From contig OY730172.1 in the NCBI GenBank assembly GCA_963422465.1, positions 4,774,001-4,838,000 of the forward strand: 64,000 bases of DNA, in the 5' to 3' direction. Below the pieces are notes generated by a model, which had not been told where the DNA came from, did no database searches, and worked only from the letters and a program-made list of their open reading frames with translations. The position numbers were made by a program, and so were the translations under genes. Of this stretch, positions 45,479 to 56,410 are shown one piece after another. The stretch comes from Lichina pygmaea (taxonomy: Eukaryota; Ascomycota; Lichinomycetes; Lichinales; Lichinaceae). Positions within the stretch are counted from its first letter, which is position 1, and each line of letters opens with the position of its first letter.

Positions 45479-47259
45479 ATGGCGATGAGTGACCTCGACA
45501 CGTTCGTTCTGGCATCTTCACCCTCGAAGACTCGACTGGCTGACGCTGCTCGAGCAGAGCCATATCGCTCCTTCGGGCATGCCGTCCTATCCCAGAAGCC
45601 CAGGTCCGGGAGCTCTGCTACAAGGCACGAGAGATTCTGATCGAGGAAGGGAATGTAGTCGGCGTGGATGCACCGGTCACGGCAGGTCGGCCCACGTTTC
45701 TGTATTGTCGATCTGGCCCGGCTGACAGGCGATGTCCGGGCCGCTCAGATCTGTGGCGACATCCATGGCCAGTTTCACGACTTGATGGAGCTCTTTCGCG
45801 TGGGCGGTGATGTTCCCGACACAAATTACCTTTTCATGGGTGAGGCGCATCTCATGGCAAAGGCCGGTTGGGACTTGGCGCTCGTGCATGCTCAAGCGAC
45901 CGCACAGGTGATTTCGTCGACCGCGGCTTCTACTCACTCGAGTCTTTCCTTCTTCTCCTGTGTCTGAAAGTGCGATATCCCGACCGGATCACCCTGATCA
46001 GAGGCAACCACGAATCACGACAGATCACGACGGTCTATGGTTTCTACGACGAATGCCTGCGAAAGTACGGAAGTGCGAATGTGTGGAGGTACGTGGGGCC
46101 GAAGCGGCCTGCGTGGCGATCGACGACTGAGGTCCGTTGCTCGAAACCAGGTACTGCTGCGAGGTGTTCGATTACCTTGCGCTTGGCGCACTCATCAGCG
46201 GCGCGGCGACCTCGGTGCAGCCGCTACCGGATCCTCCGCCGCTGGCAGACCCGTCCCTGATCAACACGATACCTCCAATGGACGCCGACATCGAGATCGA
46301 GCTGCTCAACGCCAGCGGCGAGCTGATGGCCCGAGAGCCTCGTCATCGCTATGATTTCGACGACGGCTCCGAGGCCTTCATGGACGGCCCGAGCAGCGCC
46401 GGTCCTCTGTCGGCCGAACTGTCGGCGCGAGCAGGACCGCCGGGCTCGAGCGCCACTGGCGACAGCGGAGGCTCGAGCACCATCCAGGGGGGGTCCGTCC
46501 TCTGCGTGCACGGAGGCCTCAGTCCTCTGATAGATACGGTCGACAAGATCCGACACCTGGACCGCAAGCAGGAGGTTCCTCACGAAGGCGCGATGTGTGA
46601 CCTGCTCTGGAGCGACCCCGACGGTACGTGTGCCGCGACCCTCTGCACCCTCCAACCCTGGCAGCCTCGAAGACGTGGCAGCGGTCGCTGACGGGAGACG
46701 CCGAAGACATTGATGGATGGGGTCTCTCGCCTCGGGGAGCCGGCTTCCTGTTCGGGGCCGACATCGTGAAGAAGTTCAACTTCTACAACGACATCTCGCT
46801 CGTCGCTCGCGCGCACCAGCTCGTGATGGAGGGTTTCCGGGAGATGTTCGACCGGACGATCGTGACGGTCTGGTCCGCGCCGAACTACTGCTACCGCTGC
46901 GGGAACGTGGCGGCCATCCTGGAGCTCGGCGAGGACGGCTCGAACGCAGATGCGGTGCCGAGGAGCAACGGCGAGGTCGGCCGCAGCAGCAGCTACCCTC
47001 TCAGCGAGAGCGTCGGCGCCGGCGACTTCGGCCCTCCGTCGGGCTTGCGGTCCGGCCCGGGCAGGAGATACCGCGTCTTCGACGCAGCGCCACAGGACTC
47101 GCGGGGCATGCCGGCCAAGAAGCCGGTGGCCGAGTATTTCTTGGTGAGCATTCTCTTCGCCGGGGCACACACGAAGACGCCTTCCTCGTGCAAGCGCGAT
47201 GAAAGACTCGTAAAGGGTCTCTAGCTGACACGAGTGGCCGCTTTTTCTTCGTGCAGTAA
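45479..47259 (+). CDS. PP4-type serine/threonine phosphatase catalytic subunit, 443 aa
   Basis: Seven exons: 45479-45501, 45558-45681, 45749-45839, 45908-46088, 46151-46623, 46707-47143 and 47257-47259. The family removes phosphate from Ser/Thr, using two metals held by GDIHG (residues 52-56), GDFVDRG (80-86) and GNHE (112-115), all present, as are HGG (260-262) and [11 protein letters not shown]. Phrases such as [21 protein letters not shown] and the ending AAPQDSRG...KKPVAEYFL fit PP4 (PPP4C/Pph3) best, with fungal Ppg1 the alternative. It is much longer than the usual 305-310 residues. A Pro/Ser/Gly-rich insert of about 95 residues (157-254) interrupts the core, and a second of about 40 lies before YRVFDAAPQ. 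The second intron (45682-45748) appears to use a GC donor. The final intron separates the C-terminal leucine codon from the stop. Confidence 0.88.
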
Positions 47260-48640
47260 GAACCCGCCGCCGGATGGATTTCATCCTCGTGCCAGCCCAG
47301 ATGCCTCGGGCCTCTCTCCCGTGCCATACCTGGGAGCCACGCACCGCTTGACCTACGACCGTGCTCTCACCTCTTTTTTCCACCGGTTGGAAGGATCTTG
47401 GATATCCACACCGGGCCAGGCGGGCTCGGCCGCGACGAGGAGGAGGAGGAGGAGGAGGAGGTCGAGCATCAGGCCTCACCGCTTCCGCCGCGCGAGCCAG
47501 CGCGCGCTACCGAGGCGCAGCGTCTTCGAAGGACTTGCCCGTCGGCCCTCCAGCGATACTCTATATTCCACGAGCGCCCTCCACACGACGACCCGGAGAC
47601 CGGTGACCAACATTCCCACCCGACCAACCAACCTCATTTCCCAATGCCTCGACGCCTCGTGCATGCAGTCTCTCCGCCCGAAAGAATCGATCAGGACGCC
47701 TCACAATACGATCAGCGTCCGTTGCATGATGCCACATATCATCTGTACCAAAAGCAACGAATCGCCCCTTCTTTCCTTGCCCTTTCCCCTCTCTCTCCCT
47801 CTCTCTCCCTCTCTCTCCCTTCCCTCTCTGTTATCCTCTTCTAGAAGCACGATCCGCTTCGAACCAAGTGTAGAAGTACTGCGGTAGAGCCTAGCATAGA
47901 CATCATGTTCCGTACGCAAGCACCGTACCGTGCTGTACTGTACGCTGCTAAGTGTACGGACCAGAAAGATATGAATTAGAATCGCTGCAAGGCGTACTGT
48001 CCTGTACGTCAATGTGAGCCATCTGCCGTACGATGTCAGTACAGCGTGACGTACGTACTGTGCTGACAGATATGGACGACTACGGACGAGTTTGTTGATC
48101 AAATGGATCGATCACAAAGGGACAAGACCTTGCTTGTACATAAGTCAGTGGAATCTGTTGAGTGATACTGTGAGGAAGCAATTGAGATGAGGTACGTATT
48201 TAGAACCAGGTGCGATGCGTACAGAAATACGGAAGTAAAGGTCGGGCCGCAGAAATGTAAGCAATGCTTGGGTGGCAGATACGTTACTGTGAGAGGTTCT
48301 GTCGAAGGCTGCTACAATTTAAATCTGAGATCTGTGATTCCAAGCTCATGACTGTTGAGCGGCCAGGCGACTGGTCTGCGTACGGCGTCAGCGTCTGTAC
48401 GGAAGAGGCTTCCAGCGCGTAAGACTCTCTTGATTCTCTGTGTCGTGATCTAGCAGCCTAATATACATGAGAATTCTCTTCCTCTCACGTGACCTCGGCT
48501 CTGGCAGCGAGCGAGGACTGGTCTCTCCCAGCCCCCAGGTCAACAGTTACCCTTCTCGTCATCCTTGTCCATTGCCTTTGTGTAACTTAAAAGTATCGGT
48601 CACTTCGGTAGGCTCACAGGTCGATTTTGCACAGCCATGG
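47260..48640. other. Intergenic region with simple repeats
   Basis: 3' flank of the phosphatase. A GGA repeat (about 47434-47463), a CT-rich microsatellite (about 47775-47835) and GTAC-rich DNA (47910-48065) are present. Open frames here (for example 47234-47887) follow the GC bias and repeats and are not supported as genes. Confidence 0.6.
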
Positions 48641-48651
48641 ATAGTTAAAAC

Positions 48652-49649
48652 GGACAATTACTGCCGTACCCCCCAGTATGCAGATTTCTTACTTCGGTGC
48701 CCCCTCTTACTTCGGTGCCCCCCTCCATCCCGTGTACAAAAAGATACTTATTATACCGATGAATGGGCATTGAAACAGATGTACCTTCTAAGTCTTACGC
48801 TAGACTAGCGTGATACATACTCTACCACCAGAGGTAACATACAAATACAAGTACTTCACTTCAGTGCCCCCCTCCGTCCCGTGTTTGAAATAGAGTTGGT
48901 CAGGTACTTGCTCTACCACTATAATCCTGTACAAATAGAAGTACTCATGAGACTAGCGTGACACTTCTTCCACCACGAGATCTCCCACACAAATCTAGGT
49001 ACTTTACTTCAACACCCCGTGTCTCATTGAGATACTTCATCTAGAGTTATGTGCCCTCACTAAAATAAGTACCAGTGAGTACACATGCAAATTGACGATA
49101 TTACTTGTGGCCCCGCAACAAGAAGACCGCAACAAGGAGACCGCAGCACGAGCGACAGAGAAAGCGACAGCAGAAGCAGCGACAGCGCGAGTGACAGCGA
49201 CAGCACGAGCGATAGAGAAAGCGACAGCAAGAGCAGCGACAGCACAAGCGACAGAGAAATTGACAGAGAAAGCGACAGCAGAAGAAGTGACAGCACGAGC
49301 GACAGCTTGTGTTGAGGCACGGGGGGTATTGAAGTAAAGTACCTAGATTTGTGTGGGAGATCTGGTGGTGGAGGAAGTACTGTGCTAGAGTCTCATGAGT
49401 ACTTCTATTCGTACAGGAGTATAGTGGTAAAGCAAGTACCTGACCAACTCTATTTCAGACACGAGACGGAGGGGGGCACTGAAGTGAAGTACTTATATTT
49501 GTATGTTAGCTCTCGTGGTAGAGTATGTACCACGCTAGTCTAGCGCAAGACTTAGAAGGTACATCTACGTCGACACTTGTAAAGTGGTATAGTAAGTACC
49601 TCTTTGTACACGGGACAGAGGGGGGCAAGGGGTACGGCAGTAATTGTCC
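48652..49649. mobile_element. 998-bp foldback DNA transposon (Mutator-like, non-autonomous)
   Basis: The two halves are imperfect reverse complements. The ends are perfect for 21 bases (GGACAATTACTGCCGTACCCC and its complement), and similarity continues for about 340-375 bases on each side, to about 49025 and 49312. The element is flanked by a perfect 11-bp direct repeat, ATAGTTAAAAC (48641-48651 and 49650-49660). Long terminal inverted repeats with a 9-11-bp TSD are the mark of Mutator-like elements. No transposase is present; the spacer holds a small serine/aspartate repeat frame. It lies between the convergent genes at 45479-47259 and 49940-51125. Confidence 0.82.
49085..49315 (+). CDS. 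Ser/Asp/Arg repeat frame in the foldback spacer, 76 aa
   Basis: A short frame starting MQIDDITCGPATRRPQQGDR, then repeats built from SDRESDSRSSDS-like units, encoded by GCGACAG-type DNA repeats. It fills the loop between the inverted arms. It could be a captured fragment of an SR/SD-repeat protein or simply a DNA microsatellite that happens to be open. I do not assign a function. Confidence 0.25.
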   Translation: MQIDDITCGPATRRPQQGDRSTSDRESDSRSSDSASDSDSTSDRESDSKSSDSTSDREIDRESDSRRSDSTSDSLC

Positions 49650-49939
49650 ATAGTTAAAACCTAGACGGCCGGTGTACCGCGAACGGTTGTGGGATCACAT
49701 CGTGATGTGACCGACTACACTGGAGCTTCCACCAACATATCGTGCACGTCGGATTGGTATTTATGAGTCGAGTACGAGCTATATCCGTCCCTGTTCTCCC
49801 AAGGCTATTCACCGACATATGACCGTCGGCGACAGACTCGATCCAAGGCGAACAGGCTCGCGCCGTGTCCCTCCGTCACCACTCATCGAACGCCCATGGA
49901 CGGAACGAAGGAGAAGCAACCCGGAGCCTATTCCCGTCC

Positions 49940-51125
49940 CTACTTGCCAACTCCAGCCTTGCCGTCGTAGTTCGCATCGACGCGCGGGTCGAGTTTGTTC
50001 AAGATGTTGCTCTTGTGACGCGGGCCCGAGGTGTCGGCATGCGTGTTGCCGGAAGCATCGGTCGAGCCGATGGGTCCGTCCGTTCCGATGTGGCGATTAT
50101 CACCGCCCGTGGGGCCGTAGCCCGTGGTCGTGTTGTGGCCGGTCGTGGTGGTGCTGCCCGCGACGGGGTTGCGGCGAGAACTTCCCACACGCTCTCGATC
50201 CGACGACGACGCCGACGAGCTCCGCCGACGCTGTGTCCTTGAAGTGTCCGACGTCAACGGTGTACCGCCAATGGCAGCGGCGACCGCCTTCGGTTCGCCT
50301 TGGAAGCCGTCGATCCGCTCGTTGCGGCCCGAGAGGGCACCGCCTTGACGCTGATAATCGCTCAAGCTGACGGCCGGCAAGGCCGAAGCGGTATGGTGCA
50401 CGGGCTCCTTGTGATGAACCTCGTGGATCGGGACGGTGGTGTGGACGACGGTCGGCTGGATGACCTCCTTTTGGAGAACGGGCTGGATCGTCTCGTGCAC
50501 TGGAGAGCGGCACGGCAACGCGCCGGGTCAGTTCCGCCGCTTCTCAACGTGGCAGGAGATAAAGATAGGACTGACCGTGGTGGTGCACGTGCTCTCCGGC
50601 GAGGGTCGGGCCCGTCGACTGCGACTGAACCGTAGGGGCTTCGACACGAGTATCGTGGAAGCGAGCTCGCTCCTGCTCGAGACGGCGACGGATCTCGGCA
50701 TCGTTGCCGTGGTCGAGGTGACGCTCCTGAACGGGGGCGACGTGGTGCTTGTGCGTCTCGGGGAGCACCTCACGGTCCTTGATCGGCTGGATCGTGGTGT
50801 GATGGTGGTCCTGGTGAACCTCGCGGTCTGTCGTCGCGGACGAGTCGTCAGCCTTCGTTGTCCAACGTCCACCCAGCTGCTTCAGATGGGGCCCGGCGTC
50901 TCGTCTCACCAACGGCAGTCTGAATCTCGTCGTGGCGCGTCTTCTTGACGGTCTCGTTCACAACGGCGGGGGCGACGTTCTCGTGGACGGTCGTGTCATG
51001 ATGGCCCGTCTTGTGCCTGTCGTCGTTCCAGAAAGGATGGGTCAGCCGTGCTCGAGAGCGACCTTCGGCGCCGTGGGAGCTGGCACTCACATGAAGTCGC
51101 TGACGGCGGCTTTGGCTTTCTCCAT
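49940..51125 (-). CDS. Hydrophilic 'allergen'-type fungal protein, 317 aa
   Basis: Four exons, 51125-51091, 51016-50910, 50827-50576 and 50499-49940, with introns of 74, 82 and 76 bases and clean GTGAGT or GTCAGT donors. The start is ATG (MEKAKAAVSDFM). The protein is rich in His, Glu, Thr and Ser, with repeated HE..PAV, REVH, IQPI..REVLPE and VIQPTVVHTTVPIHEVHH motifs, a pattern I know from basidiomycete proteins often labelled 'allergen', of unknown role. No signal peptide or membrane helix is seen. The extreme hydrophilicity and likely disorder are reminiscent of stress-protectant proteins; that is inference. It is transcribed away from a related gene at 52640-54595. Confidence 0.82.
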
Positions 51126-52639
51126 CGTCGATGCTGGTAGGAGGTAACGATGTGTGGATGTCGACAGGGATTGGATCGGGTTCGTTGATTGTGTAGATGC
51201 GGTGTAGTAGGTGTAAGTTGATGAGGTGTTGGAGAGAAGGGAGGAAGAGGAGCAGGAGGAGTCTCCGAAGGGCTATAAGTACTAGACGGATGAGGGGGTG
51301 TAAGGGGGGGTACTGGGGCAGCGAGGGGGGAACCCGACGGGTTACTGCCAGCGGAAGGGACCCCTCCACCCCTCTCTGCCGGAGGAATCGAAAACAACGA
51401 TAGATGAGTACGGTCGTCGAGAGCTTGGCGGCTCGCGACGATCTGTACTCGTCTGGGGCACATTGTACGAGGGAGGTACCGGATCTAAATAAAGTCTTGA
51501 CGGAACACAGTACATCCTTGCAGTATCTAAACAAAAGCACTTTCGACCTCTCGGCTTCAAACAGCGAAGTGGGGAAGGCCCCACCAAGCAAAGCTTGGCC
51601 ACACACCGATGTCATAACACAGGCGAAGACGATGACACAATCCGTCCGGCGAGACCGGCGGACAAACGTACTGTATCGGCTACGGGAAGTCTGTCGAGAC
51701 TCTGCCTGGACGGGGAGGTATTGAGTACCAGCCTTTCCCGGGCCCTTCACATGGGCGCTCTTGCTCCAAGAGACAGCACTACGAGGTACAGCCCGTACGA
51801 CGATGCCACCAGCGGGGCAGGAACCACAGCTTGTGACGTCAGTGATCAAGAATCGTATCTTCTGATTGGCTGTGTTTCCCACACATGACCTCGGCCGGGC
51901 TCCGGTGGGAAGCTTGAAACAATTGACGCAGTGGCAAGATGATATGCCGGTCAGAGCGGCAGTCCGCGCGGGAGATCGGTCATCACAATTGATCGTGCAA
52001 TAAGACCTTGACAGGCCATCATGTCCGTCCCACCCCCGCCACTTGCCGAATCGGCCCGCAAATCCAGACGGTTGACAATGGGTACGGCGGTACGTATGTA
52101 CGTAACGTAAGTTTACCTAGCAGATCACGTAGGTCGCAGTGATCGCACTTGTACAAGTACAGTCGCCTTGCTTACGTAATGTGGCTCGTACCATTGTACC
52201 TCGTACGTGGCAGTGCACTGTGGCTTGCTCAAACCTCAGTACGTAAAGCAGGGTGGATCGAAACTCCGGCAGATGAGGTGCAGTACTTTCGAGAATCGTA
52301 AGTTACCAACTTCAGGAAGGGCAAAGCTTACAGCGCCACTGAGCGCCAGAGCCAGTCCCTGGAAGGCAGGCGAGACCAGAAGAGGCTGTCGAAAGTCTGT
52401 CCTTGGTCGAGGCACCTACCGAACGTGCCAGACCAAGTACGGCAGCAAGTTACGTAATCACTACGAGTACGATCTAGGCCAGAGCGGTGAGGCTCCTCTA
52501 GCTTGCCGTGGCCGTGGACCGTGCGGAAGAACAGGAAGAAGGCTGGTTCTCACCCGGTTCTCGTGCAGACTCAAAGCCTGCACGATCGTGAGATTCTTGG
52601 GAGAGCGGACTGCTGTCAAGCTCGATATACATCGCTGAG
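51126..52639. other. Divergent promoter region of the two related genes
   Basis: 1.5 kb between divergent starts at 51125 and 52640. It holds GTAC-rich DNA at 52080-52220 (for example GGTACGTATGTACGTAACGT). A long open frame (52207-52638) ends just before the start at 52640 but shows no recognisable domain and is treated as leader sequence. Confidence 0.55.
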
Positions 52640-54595
52640 ATGAAGAAGTTCCTCCACAGGCGTCATGGGAGCCATTCGCCTCCGCCGCCCACGAAGCCCG
52701 ACAACGGTCGTCGCAGCTTCGCCAACGACAATATCAGCAGCAACAGCGACGGCGACGCGCTGAAGGCGTCGCTCTACGACGACACGACATCTCGCTCTCC
52801 GCCTCGCGTTGGCTCCAGGCCCATCAGGGGCACGCACCAGGACCCACCGGCGGAGTTCCATGGTCCGGCTGCGAGAGGGGCCAGCCTTGGGCCGGGCCTG
52901 GCCTCGACGACCCAGGTCAGGGCGACGCCGGAGCCGCCACCAGGCCGTGGCTCCCGGCCTGACGGGCAGCGAGAGACACCGACGAACTTCTCGAGACTGC
53001 CACCGAATCGCCTCGATGGTGGGTGTCCCACCTTCGCCGAGGCCGTTGGGATGCCCTTGCGCTGACGTGGCGTCGCAGCTGTACGCAACCAGGCCCGGCT
53101 TGTGCGTACCGACCCTCGCCTTGGGTCGACGGCCGACGACGGCGACCTCGACCACGACGGCATCCCGGCGGATTTCCGAGACGGCCACGTGCCTCCATCG
53201 CCGAAGGCGATCCACCCGCAAGATCTAGCCTCGCCAGAATTCTCATACCTCTCGAATGTCTACGGCGCGCCTGGCAAGGGCCGAAGCGGGCCAAGAGATG
53301 AGCCGCCGCCGGTACCGGCCAAGGCACATCCGTCGTCTCGGTCTGGCGAGCATCCAGACCACCGCGTCGGCCTGATACCGGATGCCCGTCGCTCGGACCC
53401 TCGGACGTCCGCACGGGGCTTTCCCCGCCCCGACGAAACTCCTCGAACCATGGCTGGCATGCCGGGGCGGAAGCCCGTCCGCCAGGGCGACGCGCCCGCT
53501 GGCTTCGTGAAACCCACGAGCACCGCCGCTACCGCTGCCGCCGAGTCTCGAGTTGCCGGTCCACGGTCGGGCCACGGCAGCGTGATGGACGAGACGGCCG
53601 AGAGGCTTCGTGGTATCGTGAACCTGACCGACACAGTCGACACCGAAATCATCACCAGAGAGGCCCCCGGTAAGTCTCCAGCCCCAAGAGCCGGCCGCGA
53701 GGCTCTGAACGGGCCCTGACGGCGAACCCGCATAGCCGTCGTGCACGAGACCGTGGTCCCTACCGTGCACGAGATTCGAGAGGAGAGGATCGAGCGCGAG
53801 ATCCACACGTACGACGTCGTTCATCGGGTCCAGCCCGTCGTCGACGTCGAGGTGCTGCCGCCAAAGCACTTCGTGCCCACCGCGAGTGGCGGCCTTCGCG
53901 AGGTCTCGGCCGGCGAGCTCCCCGGTCGACAGGGTCACTGGGGCATCGTCGAGACCGTCACGAAACGCCCCGGTGAGGGCGCGCCAACGTCATCCGAGCC
54001 CCGGGTCGTGAGTTCGGAGACCTCGGTCGACCCGGACGGCTACCCGCGCACGCATACCGTGATCAGGCATCCGCCGACGCTCGAGACGGGCGCCATGGAG
54101 ACCGGCCAGTCGTGGCCCATCCTCGTCGATCCTGACGTGTATGCCGAGCGGCACCGGCTCCCGCGCATCGGAGGATCGCCAACGCCGGACTCGCGTCGCG
54201 CAGCTGATCCACTGGCTTCCAACACCAACGCGACCTCCGCCACCACCTCCCGCACATCTCACTCCTCTTCCCCTTCTTCTTCTTCTCTTGCCGCAGCTAC
54301 AACGACTTCCAACGCGGATGGTGTCTCGCCGGACTCCTCGGCCGGCCACCATCACCGCGGTCAAGGACCGGGGCCGGGCGCTTCGGCCTTCGTTTCCAAC
54401 CCGCCCACTGTGAGGTCGGCCGCTGCTTCATCGCGGGCGATGACGTTGCAGCCGAGAGCCGGTGACCCGGCGCCCGCGCCGGCACCACTTCGGGACGTCA
54501 GGATGCGGGACCCCAAGCTCGCCATGCCGGGCACCTTCCCTTCCGCGGCCTCGACTGCGACCATGAAGACGCTCCGGCAACATCCACCTTCCTGA
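52640..54595 (+). CDS. Large hydrophilic protein related to its divergent neighbour, 609 aa
   Basis: Three exons, 52640-53018, 53079-53669 and 53736-54595, with introns of 60 and 66 bases that keep the frame. The start is ATG (MKKFLHRRHGSHSPPPP). The N-terminal 340 residues are low-complexity, rich in P, R, S and D. Residues about 325-400 form the conserved part: VVHETVVPTVHEIREERIER, then REIHTYDVVHRVQPVVDVEV and LPPKHFVP. The tail is S/T/A-rich. The conserved block aligns with HENVAPAV...REVH...IQPIKDREVLPE of the neighbour, so the two are distant paralogs. The role is unknown; the motif occurs in other fungal proteins. No signal peptide, membrane helix or catalytic motif is seen. Confidence 0.78.
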
Positions 54596-55207
54596 ACCAG
54601 CATCTCCCAACGAGATACGCTCTCGCGGGGCAGGAAGGGAGCAGCTACACGTCGAGGTCGTCGTTGAACAGGCGTCACTTCCGAGCCTGCGTTGGCAACT
54701 TGTCTTTCATCATACCCCTCCGAGCTCGCCGATTTTCGGAAGGCTCCACCTCCCCTTTTACGTATCAGGGAGTTCATCATTCTCAAATAGCGACGCGAGC
54801 ATCATTCCGAGCAGCATAAGGTGTCGCTCCCGATCAGCGGGGCGGTTGCGCAAGGCTTGAGCGAAGAGATGTCTGAGTTGGGCCAATAAACACTGCTCAT
54901 CACTTCCGCTGACCTTGGCCCAGGAACTGTCTGGGGTGCATTTATTCTATATTCTCACGTAGGAGGAACAAGAAAAGGCATGACTATCTGGCCTTGGAGC
55001 CAGTGCTCCGATGGAGTCGTATGTGAGCCTGATACGTCCTGGCCCCTCGAACCATTGTCTCGTGAGCATCTCTGCCAAGATCAAAGAGTCGAGTCTGGCC
55101 TGCGGGCAATTAAGACTATCAAAGTCAGACTCGGCTCCAACAGGCACGACCAGTCATTGTATTTCTCGTACCGTCAGAGACGCAGAGCCTGTACATGACT
55201 GCTGTTT
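54596..55207. other. Intergenic, no gene seen
   Basis: 3' flank of the 609-residue gene. Open frames on the minus strand are continuations of shadows of that gene. No repeat of note. Confidence 0.5.
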
Positions 55208-56366
55208 GAAGAAGTAGAGTTGGTAATTGGTAATTGGTATTCCTACTCCATTCTAGTGCTAGTTATCTAGACTATGCTGGGTCAGCTATGAAAATTAAGC
55301 AAGGAAAACCCTAGGCCTGCTAGGGTGAAAAACCTTCTTCTGCAGTGCCTGGCCAGCACTATCCTGTCGAGATGCTGTAGAACATGGGGGGTGGCTGGCT
55401 AGCAGCCAGCTTCCAGCTGCTCCTGAGCCCAGGAGAACTGGGGGAGAATGCCTTGTCGGAGGATCCACGCTGTGAGGGCGGGAAGAAGTAGAGTTTGTAG
55501 GTATTCCTACTCCATTATAAAACTAGCGAAGCTAGATTATGCTGGGTCATCTATGTAGTTGGTAAGGAAAACCTCCAGGTCACTTGGCAGAGATCATGTG
55601 ACCCTAGGACGAAAAACCTCCCCTGTGGCCCCTAGGCGGGTGCCCTTCTACTGAGAATCTGTAAGCAAGGGAAGGGACTGCTGAGCAGCCAAGCAGGAGG
55701 GAGCTGATCCCAGGCCCAGGAGAACTGGGGGAGGAGATCAAGGTGAAGGAACCATGTCGTGAGGGCGGCGGCTGCCCGCCCGGGGGTCTGCTGTCAGCCG
55801 CTGGAAGTTAGTGGTAGGGACAGCCTGCCGCAGTTGCATCCTTTCCCTAGTGAAGCGTGGGCAGTCCAGCATCACATGCTTCGCTGTCTCCCACTGCCAC
55901 CCGCAGGGGCAGGCTGGAGACACGAAGCCGGGAACCCTGCATTTGTGTAGGAAGGCAGCTAGGCCAATCTTCCCTGTCCGGATCTGTGTCAGTACTCGTA
56001 CACTGCTGTGTGCCTTCGGGAGGCCGGCGTGGAGGCGGAGAGCAGTAGTTTTGTATGGCTTCTTCACTGGCTTCCAGCCACCCCCGGGGTCTGGGGCGGA
56101 GACATGGTGGGGGTGGGGGGGGGGGGGGGCCGCCCTCTAGCTCTTTCCAACGGTCCCAGCACCATTGTTCCGCTAGCTGGTAGGCCTGCCATAGAGACTG
56201 TGAGGGCTGGTGGCTGTTGCGTGGGGGCTGGGCGGGGGCTGGTCGGGGGTCAGCAACCCAAGGGGGAAGGCCAAGGCCTGTGGAAATGTCCTCCATTTGC
56301 CGCTGGTGCCAGAGGATGTCTTTGGCCCAGTCATGTCTCCTCTTGCCCGGCGTGAAGAAGTAGAGT
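55208..56366 (-). mobile_element. Two 5'-truncated LINE tails at one target site (F1, F2)
   Basis: The 13-bp sequence GAAGAAGTAGAGT occurs three times, at 55208-55220, 55482-55494 and 56354-56366. Between the copies lie F1 (55221-55481) and F2 (55495-56353), two related LINE 3' ends in the same orientation. Both start with a related tail (GGTATTCCTACTCCATT on the plus strand) and share the GAGAACTGGGGGAG segment. This is what two successive insertions into the same target, each with its own duplication, would leave. They belong to a different LINE family from E1 and E2. Confidence 0.8.
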
Positions 56367-56410
56367 AAGATCACGAACAGTATATATTGAATAGTCGTAC
56401 GTATGTACAA
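55738..56410 (-). pseudogene. LINE F2 ORF2 C-terminal fragment
   Basis: The frame at 55738-56067 contains LTQIRTGKIGLAAFLHKCRV, then CPCGWQWETAKHVMLDCPRF, the CxC...HxxxxC motif of Tad1-like LINE C-termini. A second frame (55847-56410) overlaps it and is mostly a proline-rich shadow, with a tract of G at about 56113-56129. Truncated and dead. Confidence 0.7.

Noticed and set aside
46580-47479. 299-codon minus-strand frame across the phosphatase 3' end
   Set aside because: Shadow frame caused by high GC at third codon positions; no recognisable domain.
47234-47887. Long open frames downstream of the phosphatase
   Set aside because: They run through GGA and CT simple repeats, show no domain and overlap each other in several frames.
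52207-52638. 143-codon frame just upstream of the 609-residue gene
   Set aside because: No domain, basic random-looking composition, and it ends at the next start; better seen as leader sequence.
53243-53938. 231-codon minus-strand frame
   Set aside because: It is antisense to a GC-rich coding exon with a spliced, conserved product on the plus strand.
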